Shown here piece by piece: positions 52,122 through 61,800 of a stretch of DNA of 64,000 nucleotides (within the stretch, counting starts at the first letter, position 1; each line of letters starts with the position of its first letter). The translations under genes were made by a program, and so were the position numbers. The notes beneath the pieces were generated by a model that did not search any database, was not told where the DNA came from, and saw only the letters and a list, made by a program, of their open reading frames with translations. Origin of the DNA: an uncultured Marinobacterium sp. (GTDB taxonomy: Bacteria; Pseudomonadota; Gammaproteobacteria; Pseudomonadales; Balneatricaceae); the NCBI GenBank assembly GCA_947501565.1, contig CANMWJ010000016.1, positions 50,650-114,649 on the forward strand, read 5' to 3'.

Positions 52122-54769
52122 GACGCCTCCAGCTACGACACGCCACCATCCGCCAGCGCGTACTGGTTATCACCCTGTTACCGCTGATGCTGATCACCCT
52201 GATACTCGGCAGCTACTTCATCAACACCCAGCTGCAGGAGGCCGAAGAAGCCCTGCTGGAGCGCGGCAAGACCATGTCGATGCTGATGGGTTCGGCGGCT
52301 GAGTTTGGCTTGCTGACGGGGAATGCCGATATGCTGGCCAGCCTGATCCGTGGCCCAAGCAAGGAGATCGACGTCTCCGACATCGTCTTCCTCGACCGGG
52401 AATTCTCAGTGATCCTGCGTTCCGACCAATACGGCGGGGAGATCTCCCGTGACGAAGCCTACCCCTACTCCACCGGTAAAGAGATCTTCTTCCTGCAACC
52501 GGTGATCACCACCGGCATCGACGTGCTGGATTCGCCCGAGTTTGCCAGCGAAGAAGCGGAACCGGAGATCATCGGCTGGGTGGCGATCGCCCTCTCGCGC
52601 CTGCCCACACAACGCCGTCAGCAGGAGATCATCCTGAAAGGGGTATCGATCGCCCTGTTCGGTTTTATCATCACCCTGTTTATCGCCGCGCGTTTCGGTC
52701 GCCGTATCACCAACCCGATTCTGGGCCTGACGCAGGTGGTAAAACTGCTGGAGAAGGGCCGCCTCGACGCGCGCTCCACCATCCAGACCACCGGTGAGTT
52801 GCAGACCCTGTCGCGCGGTATCAACCGGCTGGCGGAGCGCGTACAGGAATCCAACCAGACGCTGGAAAGCCGGGTTGAGCGTGCTACCAAACGCGTACGT
52901 TCCACTCTGTTCCATCTGGAAAAACAGAACCTCGAACTGAGCACCGCGCGTAAGAAAGCGGACAGCGCCAACCGCGCCAAGGATGAGTTCCTCGCCCGCA
53001 TGAGCCACGAGTTGCGTACACCGTTGACCTCGGTACTGGGTTTTGCCCGCCTGCTGGATGTAACGGAGCTGCATCCGGAGCAGAAGGAATACACCCGTAT
53101 CATCAACCTGACCTCGTCGCTGCTGCTGTCGATCATCGATGACATTCTCGACTTCTCCAAACTCCAATCCAACGCCATCAAGCTGGAGAAGCTGAGCCTG
53201 AATATGGAGTCGCTGGTCTACGATATCGTTGAGATGCAGTCGCCAGCCGCGCATTCGAAAGGGATTGAGCTGATCCCAGTGGTCTCACCTGACGTGCCGC
53301 CGGAGTTACTCGGTGATCCGATGCGCCTGCGTCAGATCCTCACCAATCTGGTCAGCAACGCGATCAAGTTCACCAATCAAGGGCACGTCGCAATCCACGT
53401 CAACGTGGAAGAGGTTCATCAGGGGCGCGCGAAGTTACTGCTGCAGGTGGACGATACCGGCATCGGTATTCCGAAGTCGCGCATCCGCCACCTGTTCCAG
53501 GCGTTCTCACAGGCCGATAGCTCCATCACCCGTAAGTTCGGCGGCTCCGGCCTCGGCCTGGTGATCGCCAAGCTGCTGGCGGAACTGATGGGAGGTGGCA
53601 TCCGGCTGCGTAGCGAAGAGGAAAACGGCACCTCCATCAGCGTTAACGTGCCTTTAAGCCTGCCACAGAGTGCGCCGGCTCCGGCCGACCTGCGCCACGG
53701 CGGAGAGGTTCTGGTATACGACCAACACCCACTGAACCGCCGCAACCTGAAGTATCAGCTGCACCAGTGGCGTCCGGCACCGCAGTTTGCCGACTCCTTC
53801 GAGGATATGCTGCAGAAACTCGCCGATACCCAGCCTGAGAGTGTGATCTGGAGCCTGGAGCCGGGCGCAACCCAGCGTCAGGCATTCAACGCAGAACTCT
53901 GTGCTATCTGTGAGGTATTCGAAGGCACGATCCTGTTGCTGGTATGCGAACACGTCGAAGGCTTAACCCTGCCGCAACAGGTACGGGTGCTGCACAAACC
54001 CGCCCGTACCCAGACATTGATCGAATCCCTGCTGCCCGGCCATCCCGCCGCCCTGCCGGTCACCCCGGTGGACGAGAAACCACAGATTCCGATCCGCGTA
54101 CTGGTGGCTGAAGATAACGAGTTCAACCGCCTTCTGATCCGCCGCATCCTGGAGCAGTCCGGTGCCGAAATTGTTGAAACCAGCAACGGTGAGGAAGCGA
54201 TCCGACAATCCCAGAAAGAGTCGTTCGATCTGATCCTGATGGACGTGCATATGCCGAAGGTGGATGGCATTCAGGCGACCAGTACCATCCGCCTGCAAAA
54301 TCCGGATATCCCGATCGTCGCCCTGACCGCCAACGTGATCGTCAGCGAGCACCGCAAACTGCTCAGCGCAGGTGCCAACCGTGTACTGTTGAAGCCGATC
54401 AATGATAAGGAGCTGACCGCCACCCTGGCCGAGCTGACGCAGGAGGGGGCACCACCGGTCACTCTGGACGTCATTGAGAACGGCGCGCGTGATTCGGTGT
54501 CACTGGCGGATTATCAGATCAGCAAGAAAACCCTGCACCGCGAGCTGGTGAAACAGCTGGCGGGGATCTGCCACGGCTTTGAAAGCAACAACCTCGACAA
54601 GATGCGTCATCACTCGCATCAGTTATTGGGGTTGGCAGGGCTCTATGAGCTGCCGGAACTGGAGGTCGCGGGGATCGATCTCAGCCGCTCACTGAAACAG
54701 GGCACCACCAAAGAGATCTGGGAAACGGTCTGGCGCCTGCAGCGCATGATCGACCACGGTCAGTACTGA
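52118..54769 (+). CDS. Membrane hybrid histidine kinase, BarA-like architecture
   Basis: 883 aa. Transmembrane segments at about 12-33 and 170-190 flank a periplasmic domain; then HAMP, a coiled coil, HisKA with H297 (MSHELRTPLTSVLGF), HATPase (GSGLGLVIAKLL), a degenerate receiver that still has HKPARTQTL, a true receiver with D709 (LMDVHMPKVDG), and a C-terminal HPt with H834 (HSHQLLGLAG). It lacks the tail found in the three kinases at 18-31 kb and belongs to a different subgroup. The ATGA overlap with the binding-protein gene indicates translational coupling. Its regulator is not obvious in the window; a GacA/UvrY-type protein elsewhere is one possibility. Confidence 0.92.
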   Translation: MRRLQLRHATIRQRVLVITLLPLMLITLILGSYFINTQLQEAEEALLERGKTMSMLMGSAAEFGLLTGNADMLASLIRGPSKEIDVSDIVFLDREFSVILRSDQYGGEISRDEAYPYSTGKEIFFLQPVITTGIDVLDSPEFASEEAEPEIIGWVAIALSRLPTQRRQQEIILKGVSIALFGFIITLFIAARFGRRITNPILGLTQVVKLLEKGRLDARSTIQTTGELQTLSRGINRLAERVQESNQTLESRVERATKRVRSTLFHLEKQNLELSTARKKADSANRAKDEFLARMSHELRTPLTSVLGFARLLDVTELHPEQKEYTRIINLTSSLLLSIIDDILDFSKLQSNAIKLEKLSLNMESLVYDIVEMQSPAAHSKGIELIPVVSPDVPPELLGDPMRLRQILTNLVSNAIKFTNQGHVAIHVNVEEVHQGRAKLLLQVDDTGIGIPKSRIRHLFQAFSQADSSITRKFGGSGLGLVIAKLLAELMGGGIRLRSEEENGTSISVNVPLSLPQSAPAPADLRHGGEVLVYDQHPLNRRNLKYQLHQWRPAPQFADSFEDMLQKLADTQPESVIWSLEPGATQRQAFNAELCAICEVFEGTILLLVCEHVEGLTLPQQVRVLHKPARTQTLIESLLPGHPAALPVTPVDEKPQIPIRVLVAEDNEFNRLLIRRILEQSGAEIVETSNGEEAIRQSQKESFDLILMDVHMPKVDGIQATSTIRLQNPDIPIVALTANVIVSEHRKLLSAGANRVLLKPINDKELTATLAELTQEGAPPVTLDVIENGARDSVSLADYQISKKTLHRELVKQLAGICHGFESNNLDKMRHHSHQLLGLAGLYELPELEVAGIDLSRSLKQGTTKEIWETVWRLQRMIDHGQY

Positions 54770-54796
54770 TTCAGAATACGGATTAAGAGTACTGAC

Positions 54797-55165
54797 TCAG
54801 AATTCGCGGTACACCGGTTCTTTGGCGATCAGAACTTCAAGATCATCGGCGATCTTGCCGATGCGTTCACGTCCCTCGCGGGCGTAGATCTTCAGGCCGG
54901 TTGCACTGGGAGGGTGTTGATCATCCCCCTCATCCACGACTACACAGCGCTGGCGGAAGCGTTCCAGATCGGGGTCATGCAGAATCGGCATGCCGAGGAA
55001 CAGATACCAGCTATCAGGATTGGCTTCATCATGCTGGACCGCCCGCAACAGCTCAAGGATATCCTTGCGTGACGGGCGATAGGTTGGCGAGCGGCCCACA
55101 ACCAGTGCAACTACCAGTCCCACCAGTATGATCAGGGTGACCAGAAAGACCGCCAGAAACTCCAT
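54797..55165 (-). CDS. Small membrane-anchored protein of unknown function
   Basis: 122 aa. One N-terminal membrane helix (about 3-24, LAVFLVTLIILVGLVVALVV) anchors a cytoplasmic domain with DSWYLFLGMPILHDPDLERFRQRCVVVDEG and a helical C terminus. It starts two bases after the stop of a DUF2489 gene in the same orientation, so the two form an operon. I know no function. It is convergent with the hybrid kinase, 27 bp apart. Confidence 0.75.
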   Translation of the reverse strand: MEFLAVFLVTLIILVGLVVALVVGRSPTYRPSRKDILELLRAVQHDEANPDSWYLFLGMPILHDPDLERFRQRCVVVDEGDDQHPPSATGLKIYAREGRERIGKIADDLEVLIAKEPVYREF

Positions 55166-55167
55166 AC

Positions 55168-55653
55168 TCAGTGGAAGTGCTTCTCAAAGGGGTAGGACGA
55201 AAGGATCTCAGCTGCCTTCAGCAGCTCATCCTTGTGCGCCTTTTCAATCTTCTTCATCTCCTGTGTATAGCGCCACTTCTCCTGTTTATCCAGCTCCTGC
55301 CAGGCCTTCAGGTAAGGGATATGTTTGGTTTGCTCATACACCGTACTGATCACACTGATATCCGGCTCCTGCTTCAGCTGTGGAGAGAGGTTATCGAGCA
55401 ATACGTTCAGGCGGATGCTACCTTCGGTCAGCGTCATCTTCTCATCGTGGATCATCGCATTGGCGATCACGTGGATACTCTGGATCAGGTAATCACGCTG
55501 CTCCTGTGCCTTCTGCTCTATCTCACGCAGTTTCTCCGCCTGCTCAGCCTTAGCCGTTTCGATTCCCCGGTACTGACGAAAGATAAAGACGCCCAGCCCG
55601 GCACAAACCAACAAACCCACGGCGATCAGCAGATAAACCAGCTGCTCAGACAT
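55168..55653 (-). CDS. DUF2489-family membrane protein
   Basis: 161 aa. An N-terminal helix (about 5-26) is followed by a charged coiled coil (about 30-60) and a conserved helical part with YLIQSIHVIANAMIHDEKMTLTEGSIRLNVLLD, characteristic of DUF2489. The ending SYPFEKHFH is typical too. The family is widespread in gammaproteobacteria and uncharacterised. It shares an operon with the next small membrane protein and is divergent from the HigA-like gene, leaving only about 50 bp for both promoters. Confidence 0.78.
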   Translation of the reverse strand: MSEQLVYLLIAVGLLVCAGLGVFIFRQYRGIETAKAEQAEKLREIEQKAQEQRDYLIQSIHVIANAMIHDEKMTLTEGSIRLNVLLDNLSPQLKQEPDISVISTVYEQTKHIPYLKAWQELDKQEKWRYTQEMKKIEKAHKDELLKAAEILSSYPFEKHFH

Positions 55654-55705
55654 TGTTTCTCCCCTACGAAGCTGTGTACATTAAGCAAAAAAACCAGAGG
55701 CACCG

Positions 55706-55984
55706 ATGCAGATTCTCAGTTCCAACCCCAGCGTGGGCGATATTATCCACGAACTGTACCTAAAACCCACCCATTTATCTGTTGAAGGCGCAGCTGAGCT
55801 GTGTGATATCCCTCTGGAGCAGTTCCAGCGCATTCTGGATGGGACGGAGACGATCGGCTACGAACTCTCCTATAAGCTGGCGCAAGGTTTTAACACCTCT
55901 TACAGCTTCTGGCTTAATATGGCACAGGATTACGCAGCCACAGACAAAACGGATCAGCAGGACGACAATGATGTCAGCAACTGA
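55706..55984 (+). CDS. HigA-like helix-turn-helix protein without a toxin partner
   Basis: 92 aa. The pattern SVGDIIHELYLKP, then LSVEGAAELCDIPLEQFQRILDGTETIGYELSYKLAQGFNTSYSFWLNMAQDY, is that of HigA/VapI-type antitoxins. No HigB-type toxin gene lies beside it; a thioesterase gene overlaps its end instead. It is probably a solitary regulator. The acidic tail (DKTDQQDDND) is likely disordered. The overlap suggests coupled translation with the thioesterase. Confidence 0.75.
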   Translation: MQILSSNPSVGDIIHELYLKPTHLSVEGAAELCDIPLEQFQRILDGTETIGYELSYKLAQGFNTSYSFWLNMAQDYAATDKTDQQDDNDVSN

Positions 55985-56429
55985 AGCCCACTACCGCGCG
56001 CTGGAGCGCATGTTCCATATCGCCTCGGTCACTCATTTTATCCCCAGCAAACTGACGGTAGAGAAGGGACAGTCGACGATTATCTCCGAAGTTGACCCGA
56101 ACTATTTCCACGCCGCAGGATCAATGCACGGCTGCTTCTACTTTAAGGCGCTGGATGACGCCGCCTACTTCGCCGCAGCCAGCCGCAACCGCAGTGATTT
56201 TCTGGTCACCACCGGGTTTACCACCTATATCACCCGTGCGGTAAGCGAAGGGCCGCTTACCACGCGTGGTCAGGTAATCAGCGCCGGTAAAAACCTGCTC
56301 GTGGCTGAAGCGGTGATGTATGACACACGCAATCGGGAGGTGGCCCGCGGCAGCGGTACCTTTATGCCAAGCGGCAAACTGCTCAAAGAGCAGCCTGGCT
56401 ACGCGGAAGATAAGCTGGTCAACGCCTGA
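55971..56429 (+). CDS. PaaI-type hotdog thioesterase
   Basis: 152 aa from the ATG at 55971, eight bases after AGGA; an adjacent ATG at 55968 and a much longer frame from 55782 are less likely. The hotdog signature is visible: YFHAAGSMHGCFYFKALDDAAYFAA, then FLVTTGFTTYITRAVSEGPLTTRGQVISAGKNLLVAEAVMYD, and an ending with GSGTFMPSGK. Such proteins hydrolyse acyl-CoA thioesters. It overlaps the HigA-like gene by 14 bases, implying one mRNA. The substrate is unknown. Confidence 0.85.
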   Translation: MSATEAHYRALERMFHIASVTHFIPSKLTVEKGQSTIISEVDPNYFHAAGSMHGCFYFKALDDAAYFAAASRNRSDFLVTTGFTTYITRAVSEGPLTTRGQVISAGKNLLVAEAVMYDTRNREVARGSGTFMPSGKLLKEQPGYAEDKLVNA

Positions 56430-56439
56430 TTTGTTTCAC

Positions 56440-58842
56440 TCAGGGGCGTACGGTTATCTGGATCATATCGCTGCTCCCCTGCTGGTCCACCACACTGATC
56501 TGGTAGCGCCCTGCCTGCTTGAAGCGGTAGGTCAGCGCCTTGTCACTGCGGCCGATATAACCACCGTTAAGGTACCAATCGCGTGCGCCATGCCCACCCT
56601 CGGCACGCAGGTTCACTTCCAGACCTGAACCACCATCATTTTCACTTCGGTACGCAGCGGGCAGCTGCAGCATCGCGTTATCGGGCCAGCTGGTGATCCG
56701 CAGCGGCTGACTTGCGCCAGCACTCATCACTGCACAACTATCAGCTAAAGGCGGTAAACGTCGCTCATTGCGCCAGTGCGTTGGCAACCAAGGCTGCACA
56801 GCTACAGGCCAGAGCGTGATCGTCTCCGGCTGTAAGTTACCACCGGGACGGCATACCGGCTCGCTGCGCTTGCCACTTTGTGGATCGATCCAGATCGTTG
56901 CGATGCTGGTATTAAGATGCTGACTCTGCGGTGTTTCCGTCAGGGTTCTTGGGGCGGTGTCGTTGAGCAGGTAGGCAGGATAGCGTTGCAGGCAGTTTTG
57001 GCCCCGGTTTTCCGCCAGATCAGCCCGGCTACCCGCAGGCCAGCAAATCTCAGCCTGCGATACCGTATCGGGCTGACCGCTGCTGGTCCGGCGCGCCTGT
57101 TCTGTATCCAACGCCGCATAGATACGGAACAGCAAAGGCGCAGCGGTCACACGGCCATAACGTCCGGGACTGGCGCTGCCGTCTGGACGCCCAACCCAGA
57201 CACCCAGCGTCCAGCGATCGGATACGCCCATCGCCCACGCCTCGCGAAAACCGTAGCTGGTGCCGGTTTTCCACGCCAGCTGCCAGTGCTGTTGAGTCTG
57301 ACGCGCTAACTTGCGATAGGGGTGCACCGTTAGCATATCGCGTACGATCCAGGCGGCACCGGGAGACATCAGATAACGCTCACGGAGCGGTGTAGCTTTG
57401 CGCAACTTGGGCATTACTGCCTGCCCCTGCCGCGCCAACCCGCTGTACAGGCCGATCAACCGTTCCATCTGTACGCCGATCCCACCCAGTATCACCGAGG
57501 TATTGGGCGCACGACTGCCGGCCCCGAAGGTGACCAATCCGCCCTGCTGCAAGCGACTGATAAAAGTGGCCGAACCGAGATGCTCCAGCAACTGGACGGC
57601 CGGCACATTGAGCGAGCGTTGCAAGGCGTCGGCTGCGGTGACCGGACCGTTAAAGAAACCTGAGAAGTTCTGCGGGCGATAACGACTCTTGTGACGCGGT
57701 GCGTCGATCAACAACGAGTGGGAGTGGATCAGGCCATCGTCCAACGCGAACCCGTACAGGAAGGGTTTGAGGGTGGAACCGGGGGAGCGTACCGCACGGA
57801 TAATATCCACCTGTCCTGCGCGCTCAGTATCCCAGAAATCCGCCGAGCCGATATAGGCTTCAACCGCCCCATTCTGGTTGTTCATCACCATAACAGCCAC
57901 GGAATGCTCCTCACTGAGCGTCTGGCTGTACTGCGCGACCATCGCCTCCAGACGCAACTGCAGCTCATAGTCGATATGGGTATTGATCAGTTCGCACTGG
58001 GGGCACTGCTGCTGTAACCGCCGACTAAGCAACGGCGCCACCTGCGGCAGGCTACGTGCAAAGGTGACCATCGGCTCCTGCAGCGCATCGCTCACCCGTG
58101 CTTGAGGCCAGACAGCCAACGCCTGCATCCGTCTGAGGACTTTGTTACGGGCCTGCTCCGCCCGTTGTGGATGGCGGTCCGGACGGAAGGCACTTGGGCG
58201 CTGCGGCAATACGGCAAGTAGGGCAGCCTCCGCATCGCTCAGTGCCAGAGCCGGTTTATCAAAGTAATAGAAACTGGCGGCCTGAACGCCGGATAGCATG
58301 CCGCCAAACGGCGCCAGATTAAGGTAGGCGGTGAGAATCTCCGCCTTGCTCAGATGCCACTCCAACTGCAGGGCCCGCAACATCTGAACGGCTTTCGCCG
58401 CATAGCTGCGCCCGCCGCCCTGTGGCTCTGGATAAAGCAAGCGCGCGACCTGCATGGTCAGCGTCGAGCCGCCTGAAACGACCCTGCCCGCGCTCAGGTT
58501 CTGTGCGAACGCACGCAGAATCGCCAGTGGATTGATACCGGGGTGGTAGTAGAACCAGCGATCTTCGTAGGCAAGCAACAGTTCAATATATTCAGGCGAG
58601 ACCTGATCCAGCTGCACCGGGTAGCGCCACAGGCCATCCTCGCCCGTAAATGCCCTGAGCGGTGTACCGTCAGCCGCGACAACCACCGTACCGGCCCGGG
58701 GGATCTCCGCAACGGGGTACCACCGATCCAGCATCCACAAGATCAGGAGCAGCAGGCCGATGGCCAAAGCAAAGCGGTGACTCCAGGTCGTCCATCCTTC
58801 TGCCCGTTCTGGTATCCGTCCTGTGGTCCATAGCCTGCTCAT
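56440..58842 (-). CDS. pbpC: Penicillin-binding protein 1C
   Basis: 800 aa bifunctional peptidoglycan synthase. One membrane anchor (about 24-42) precedes a glycosyltransferase domain (about 55-230, AYEDRWFYYHPGINPLAILRA, GGSTLTMQVARLL) and a transpeptidase domain with the active serine in SPGSTLKPF, RSLN as the second motif, and KTGTSYGFREAW. The C terminus is a BiPBP_C-type domain (GARDWYLNGGYIGRSDKALTYRF). The start overlaps the stop of the alpha-2-macroglobulin gene by four bases (ATGA), the conserved pbpC/yfhM pairing. The pair is thought to link cell-wall repair with trapping of foreign proteases. Confidence 0.95.
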   Translation of the reverse strand: MSRLWTTGRIPERAEGWTTWSHRFALAIGLLLLILWMLDRWYPVAEIPRAGTVVVAADGTPLRAFTGEDGLWRYPVQLDQVSPEYIELLLAYEDRWFYYHPGINPLAILRAFAQNLSAGRVVSGGSTLTMQVARLLYPEPQGGGRSYAAKAVQMLRALQLEWHLSKAEILTAYLNLAPFGGMLSGVQAASFYYFDKPALALSDAEAALLAVLPQRPSAFRPDRHPQRAEQARNKVLRRMQALAVWPQARVSDALQEPMVTFARSLPQVAPLLSRRLQQQCPQCELINTHIDYELQLRLEAMVAQYSQTLSEEHSVAVMVMNNQNGAVEAYIGSADFWDTERAGQVDIIRAVRSPGSTLKPFLYGFALDDGLIHSHSLLIDAPRHKSRYRPQNFSGFFNGPVTAADALQRSLNVPAVQLLEHLGSATFISRLQQGGLVTFGAGSRAPNTSVILGGIGVQMERLIGLYSGLARQGQAVMPKLRKATPLRERYLMSPGAAWIVRDMLTVHPYRKLARQTQQHWQLAWKTGTSYGFREAWAMGVSDRWTLGVWVGRPDGSASPGRYGRVTAAPLLFRIYAALDTEQARRTSSGQPDTVSQAEICWPAGSRADLAENRGQNCLQRYPAYLLNDTAPRTLTETPQSQHLNTSIATIWIDPQSGKRSEPVCRPGGNLQPETITLWPVAVQPWLPTHWRNERRLPPLADSCAVMSAGASQPLRITSWPDNAMLQLPAAYRSENDGGSGLEVNLRAEGGHGARDWYLNGGYIGRSDKALTYRFKQAGRYQISVVDQQGSSDMIQITVRP

Positions 58843-61800
58843 TCGCCTGCGCGGATCTCAATCTGCCCAGCGGCTTCACCCTGGTGGCGAATTTCAGGTC
58901 GGTACATATCCTCAGCAAAGGTCGGCGGCAACGTAAAGACACCCGGCGACACCGCACGCGCCAGATAGAACAGACGCGCCCGTTTTTGCCAACCGGTATT
59001 GAGCGCGGCGACGTAACGGTCATCACGGAACTCCTGATGGCGGATATCCACATCCTGCATCAGCTCCACCACCGAGGCATCCCCAATACGCAGATCAGAA
59101 AGCGCGAACGCCGTGGCCAGGTTCTGATTCTCCAGCTCGAGGCCCGCTGGCAACAGATCAACCAACAGCAGGTGGTGCAGTGGTTTCTCTACGCTGACAT
59201 CCAGCTCGACCAACAACAGGTCCCCGGTGTTGAGTTCAGGGTTCACTAAGGCATTACCGTCCAGGTCGTAATAGCTGCGTGTAACACTGATCCCCGCATC
59301 CTGCGCTGCCGGACTCTGCTGGCTGTAACCAGCGAGCTGTGCTGAAAGGTAGGCGCGATTTCCGCCCAGATTGTTCAGCGTAACCGCTTCAAATGCCTGC
59401 GTACCGCTGAAGTGCTGTACCACACGTCCTGCGGGCACCAGTGGCAATGCTTGTTCCGCTGTTCCCTGCTTCAGGGAGAGGGAGACGTTATCCACAGGCG
59501 TTTCCGCCAACGCCAGTCCCGCCAACAGCAATGCGTTACGCTCCTGCGTACTGAGCCAACGTCGGTTTTCCAATCTGTCTTTGAGTTTGAACAGCAGCGG
59601 CTCCCACTGCGCGCTCGTCTGCTCTGTTTCCAGCGCCCAGTAAAGCGCCAGAGCGGTGTCGCGTATCGGGCTGCCATACGCGGTAGTGACCAGCCTGTTA
59701 CCGGTCAGCGCCTGTAACGCCTCCTGTTGCGCTTTTTCGGCACGCGGACGGTCTCCGCTGGTCTGCAACCCCAGACCCAGTTGATAAAACCCCAAGGCTG
59801 TCCAGTGTTTACCCCGGCGGTCGTACAGGCTGCGCAGGTCAGCCAGGCGCGCCTGCCCAATCCGGCTCAACACCTGTCCGGCGTAGGCCGCCACTGCAAA
59901 CCGAGTACGGTTATTGTTATCCGCATATTCGCTGTAGATCCGGCGCGGGTTACGCAGATAACCCTGCAACCGCTTCAACGCCTGATTGAGGTTCTCTTCC
60001 GGTACCCGGTATCCCTGCTCGCGTGCCCGCAACAGGAAATCGGTCACGTATACGGTGAGCCAGTACTCCTCGGGGCTGTGACTGTTCCACAGGCCGAATC
60101 CACCGCTGCTCTTCTGCATCCCCAGCACACGCTGTATCGCCAAACGCAGCGCGTCCTGTCGTTCCTCATCCGTTTCTGCGCGAATCCCCATCTGATTCAA
60201 GGCGTCACGTGTCAGGTAGAGTTGCGAGAACACACCACTGGTGGTCTGTTCCAGACAGCCGTAAGGGTAACTTTTCAGCGCCTGGATATGGGGAGCAAGC
60301 TGCAGCGGCGGTTTGCCCGCGACATTAAGGGATAGCCGCGCGCCCGACGCCATCAAGCCGGCCAACTCGGGACTAGCCAATGCAAACTGCTCACCCGGCG
60401 CTAACACCGTCTGCCATCGTCGTTCAGTGGCGCTCCAGGCGGGCCGGGTAATCAGGCTCCACTGTCGTCTGAACGCTGCGTCTGCATCCGCTTCAAGCCC
60501 CGTAAGCCCCGAGACCTCCAGATCGATCTCACTGCGACCAAGCGCCTCTGTCGCTCGGACAGGGTAGCGCAACACGATGCGCGCCCCGTCGGCGAGTGTC
60601 AGCGTCTGGGTTGCTGACTGCTTATCGGCCGATTGCAGCAGCTCAAGTCCTGCCCCTACGCGGAGGGTAAGATTAAGGTTCTGCGCACTGCCACTGAGGT
60701 TATGGAGCTGCAGGGCCAGCTCAGACCGATCACCGACCGCCAGGAAGCGCGGTTTAACCAGTTCTGTTACAACCGGCGCAGCAACCTGCAGTTCAGTGTC
60801 AGTCGAACCATAACTGTGTTCGCTGAACGCGATCGCCATCAGTTTCACACGGCCATTAAAGTCGGGAAACGCCAGGGGTACCTGAGCGACACCCTCGGCA
60901 TCGACGTCAACCACCCCGGAAAACAGCGAAACGATCTGTACATCGGATTCAGGTTCTTCACCGCCGCGCTTCAGGTCCGCATCGCCACCGAAGCGGAAGT
61001 TGGCCAACTCTCCGTCGTCAGCGTCTATCAGCGCCCCATAGTTGTCCCGTGCTTCGACACCGTAGCGACGCTGACCGAAGAAACCGGTAAACGGGTCGGG
61101 CGTTTCAAAGCTGGTGATATTGAGCACACCCAGGTCCACTGCGGCTAAGGTCAGCCCCACCTTCTGCGGCAACGCTTGCCCATCTGCGGGTGTAACACGC
61201 ACCGGCAGCGTGACGGTTGTCTCAGGTAACGCTTTCTCAGGGACGGTCAGCTCCAGTTGAAGTTGGCGCTCCTCGCGCAGCAGCTTGAGCGGTTGGATGC
61301 CCAACATGCGTCTAGGCAACCGGCTGTCCCGTTCTGCTCCCGGTTGAACAAGCATCACCGACACGTAAAGATCGTGACGCGCCCAACTGGCATCCAGTGG
61401 GAATTCAACCGTCGCCCCCTCATCCGGTATCTCGATAGCACGCCAGTAGAGCGGTTGGTCACCCTCTACCACCAGATACCCTTTACCAGCCGCCGGTGGT
61501 TGCAGGCGCACCTCGACCCGCTCACCCGCTGTATAGGCGGCTTTATCCAGCGACATGCCGATACGGTCAGGCCGGCCAGACAGCGCTTGCTCCTGCTCGC
61601 TCCAGCCCGCCTGGAAGCGATAGCTAGAGATCAGACCACTGCGCAGGTCTTTAACCTCAAGGCGGTAATAACCCCACTCCACCGGAACCTCCAACGCGGT
61701 GTTCTCATCCGCGTTGATCACCAGCTGCTGAGTAAAGACCGGATACTGACGCTCCGTGTATTCGTTACGCCAACCGTCGTATTCGCTGTAGACCCAGTGA

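Noticed and set aside
55706..56429. HigA-like gene plus following gene as a toxin-antitoxin pair
   Set aside because: The partner is a hotdog thioesterase, not a RelE/HigB-type toxin, and the order does not fit hig modules.
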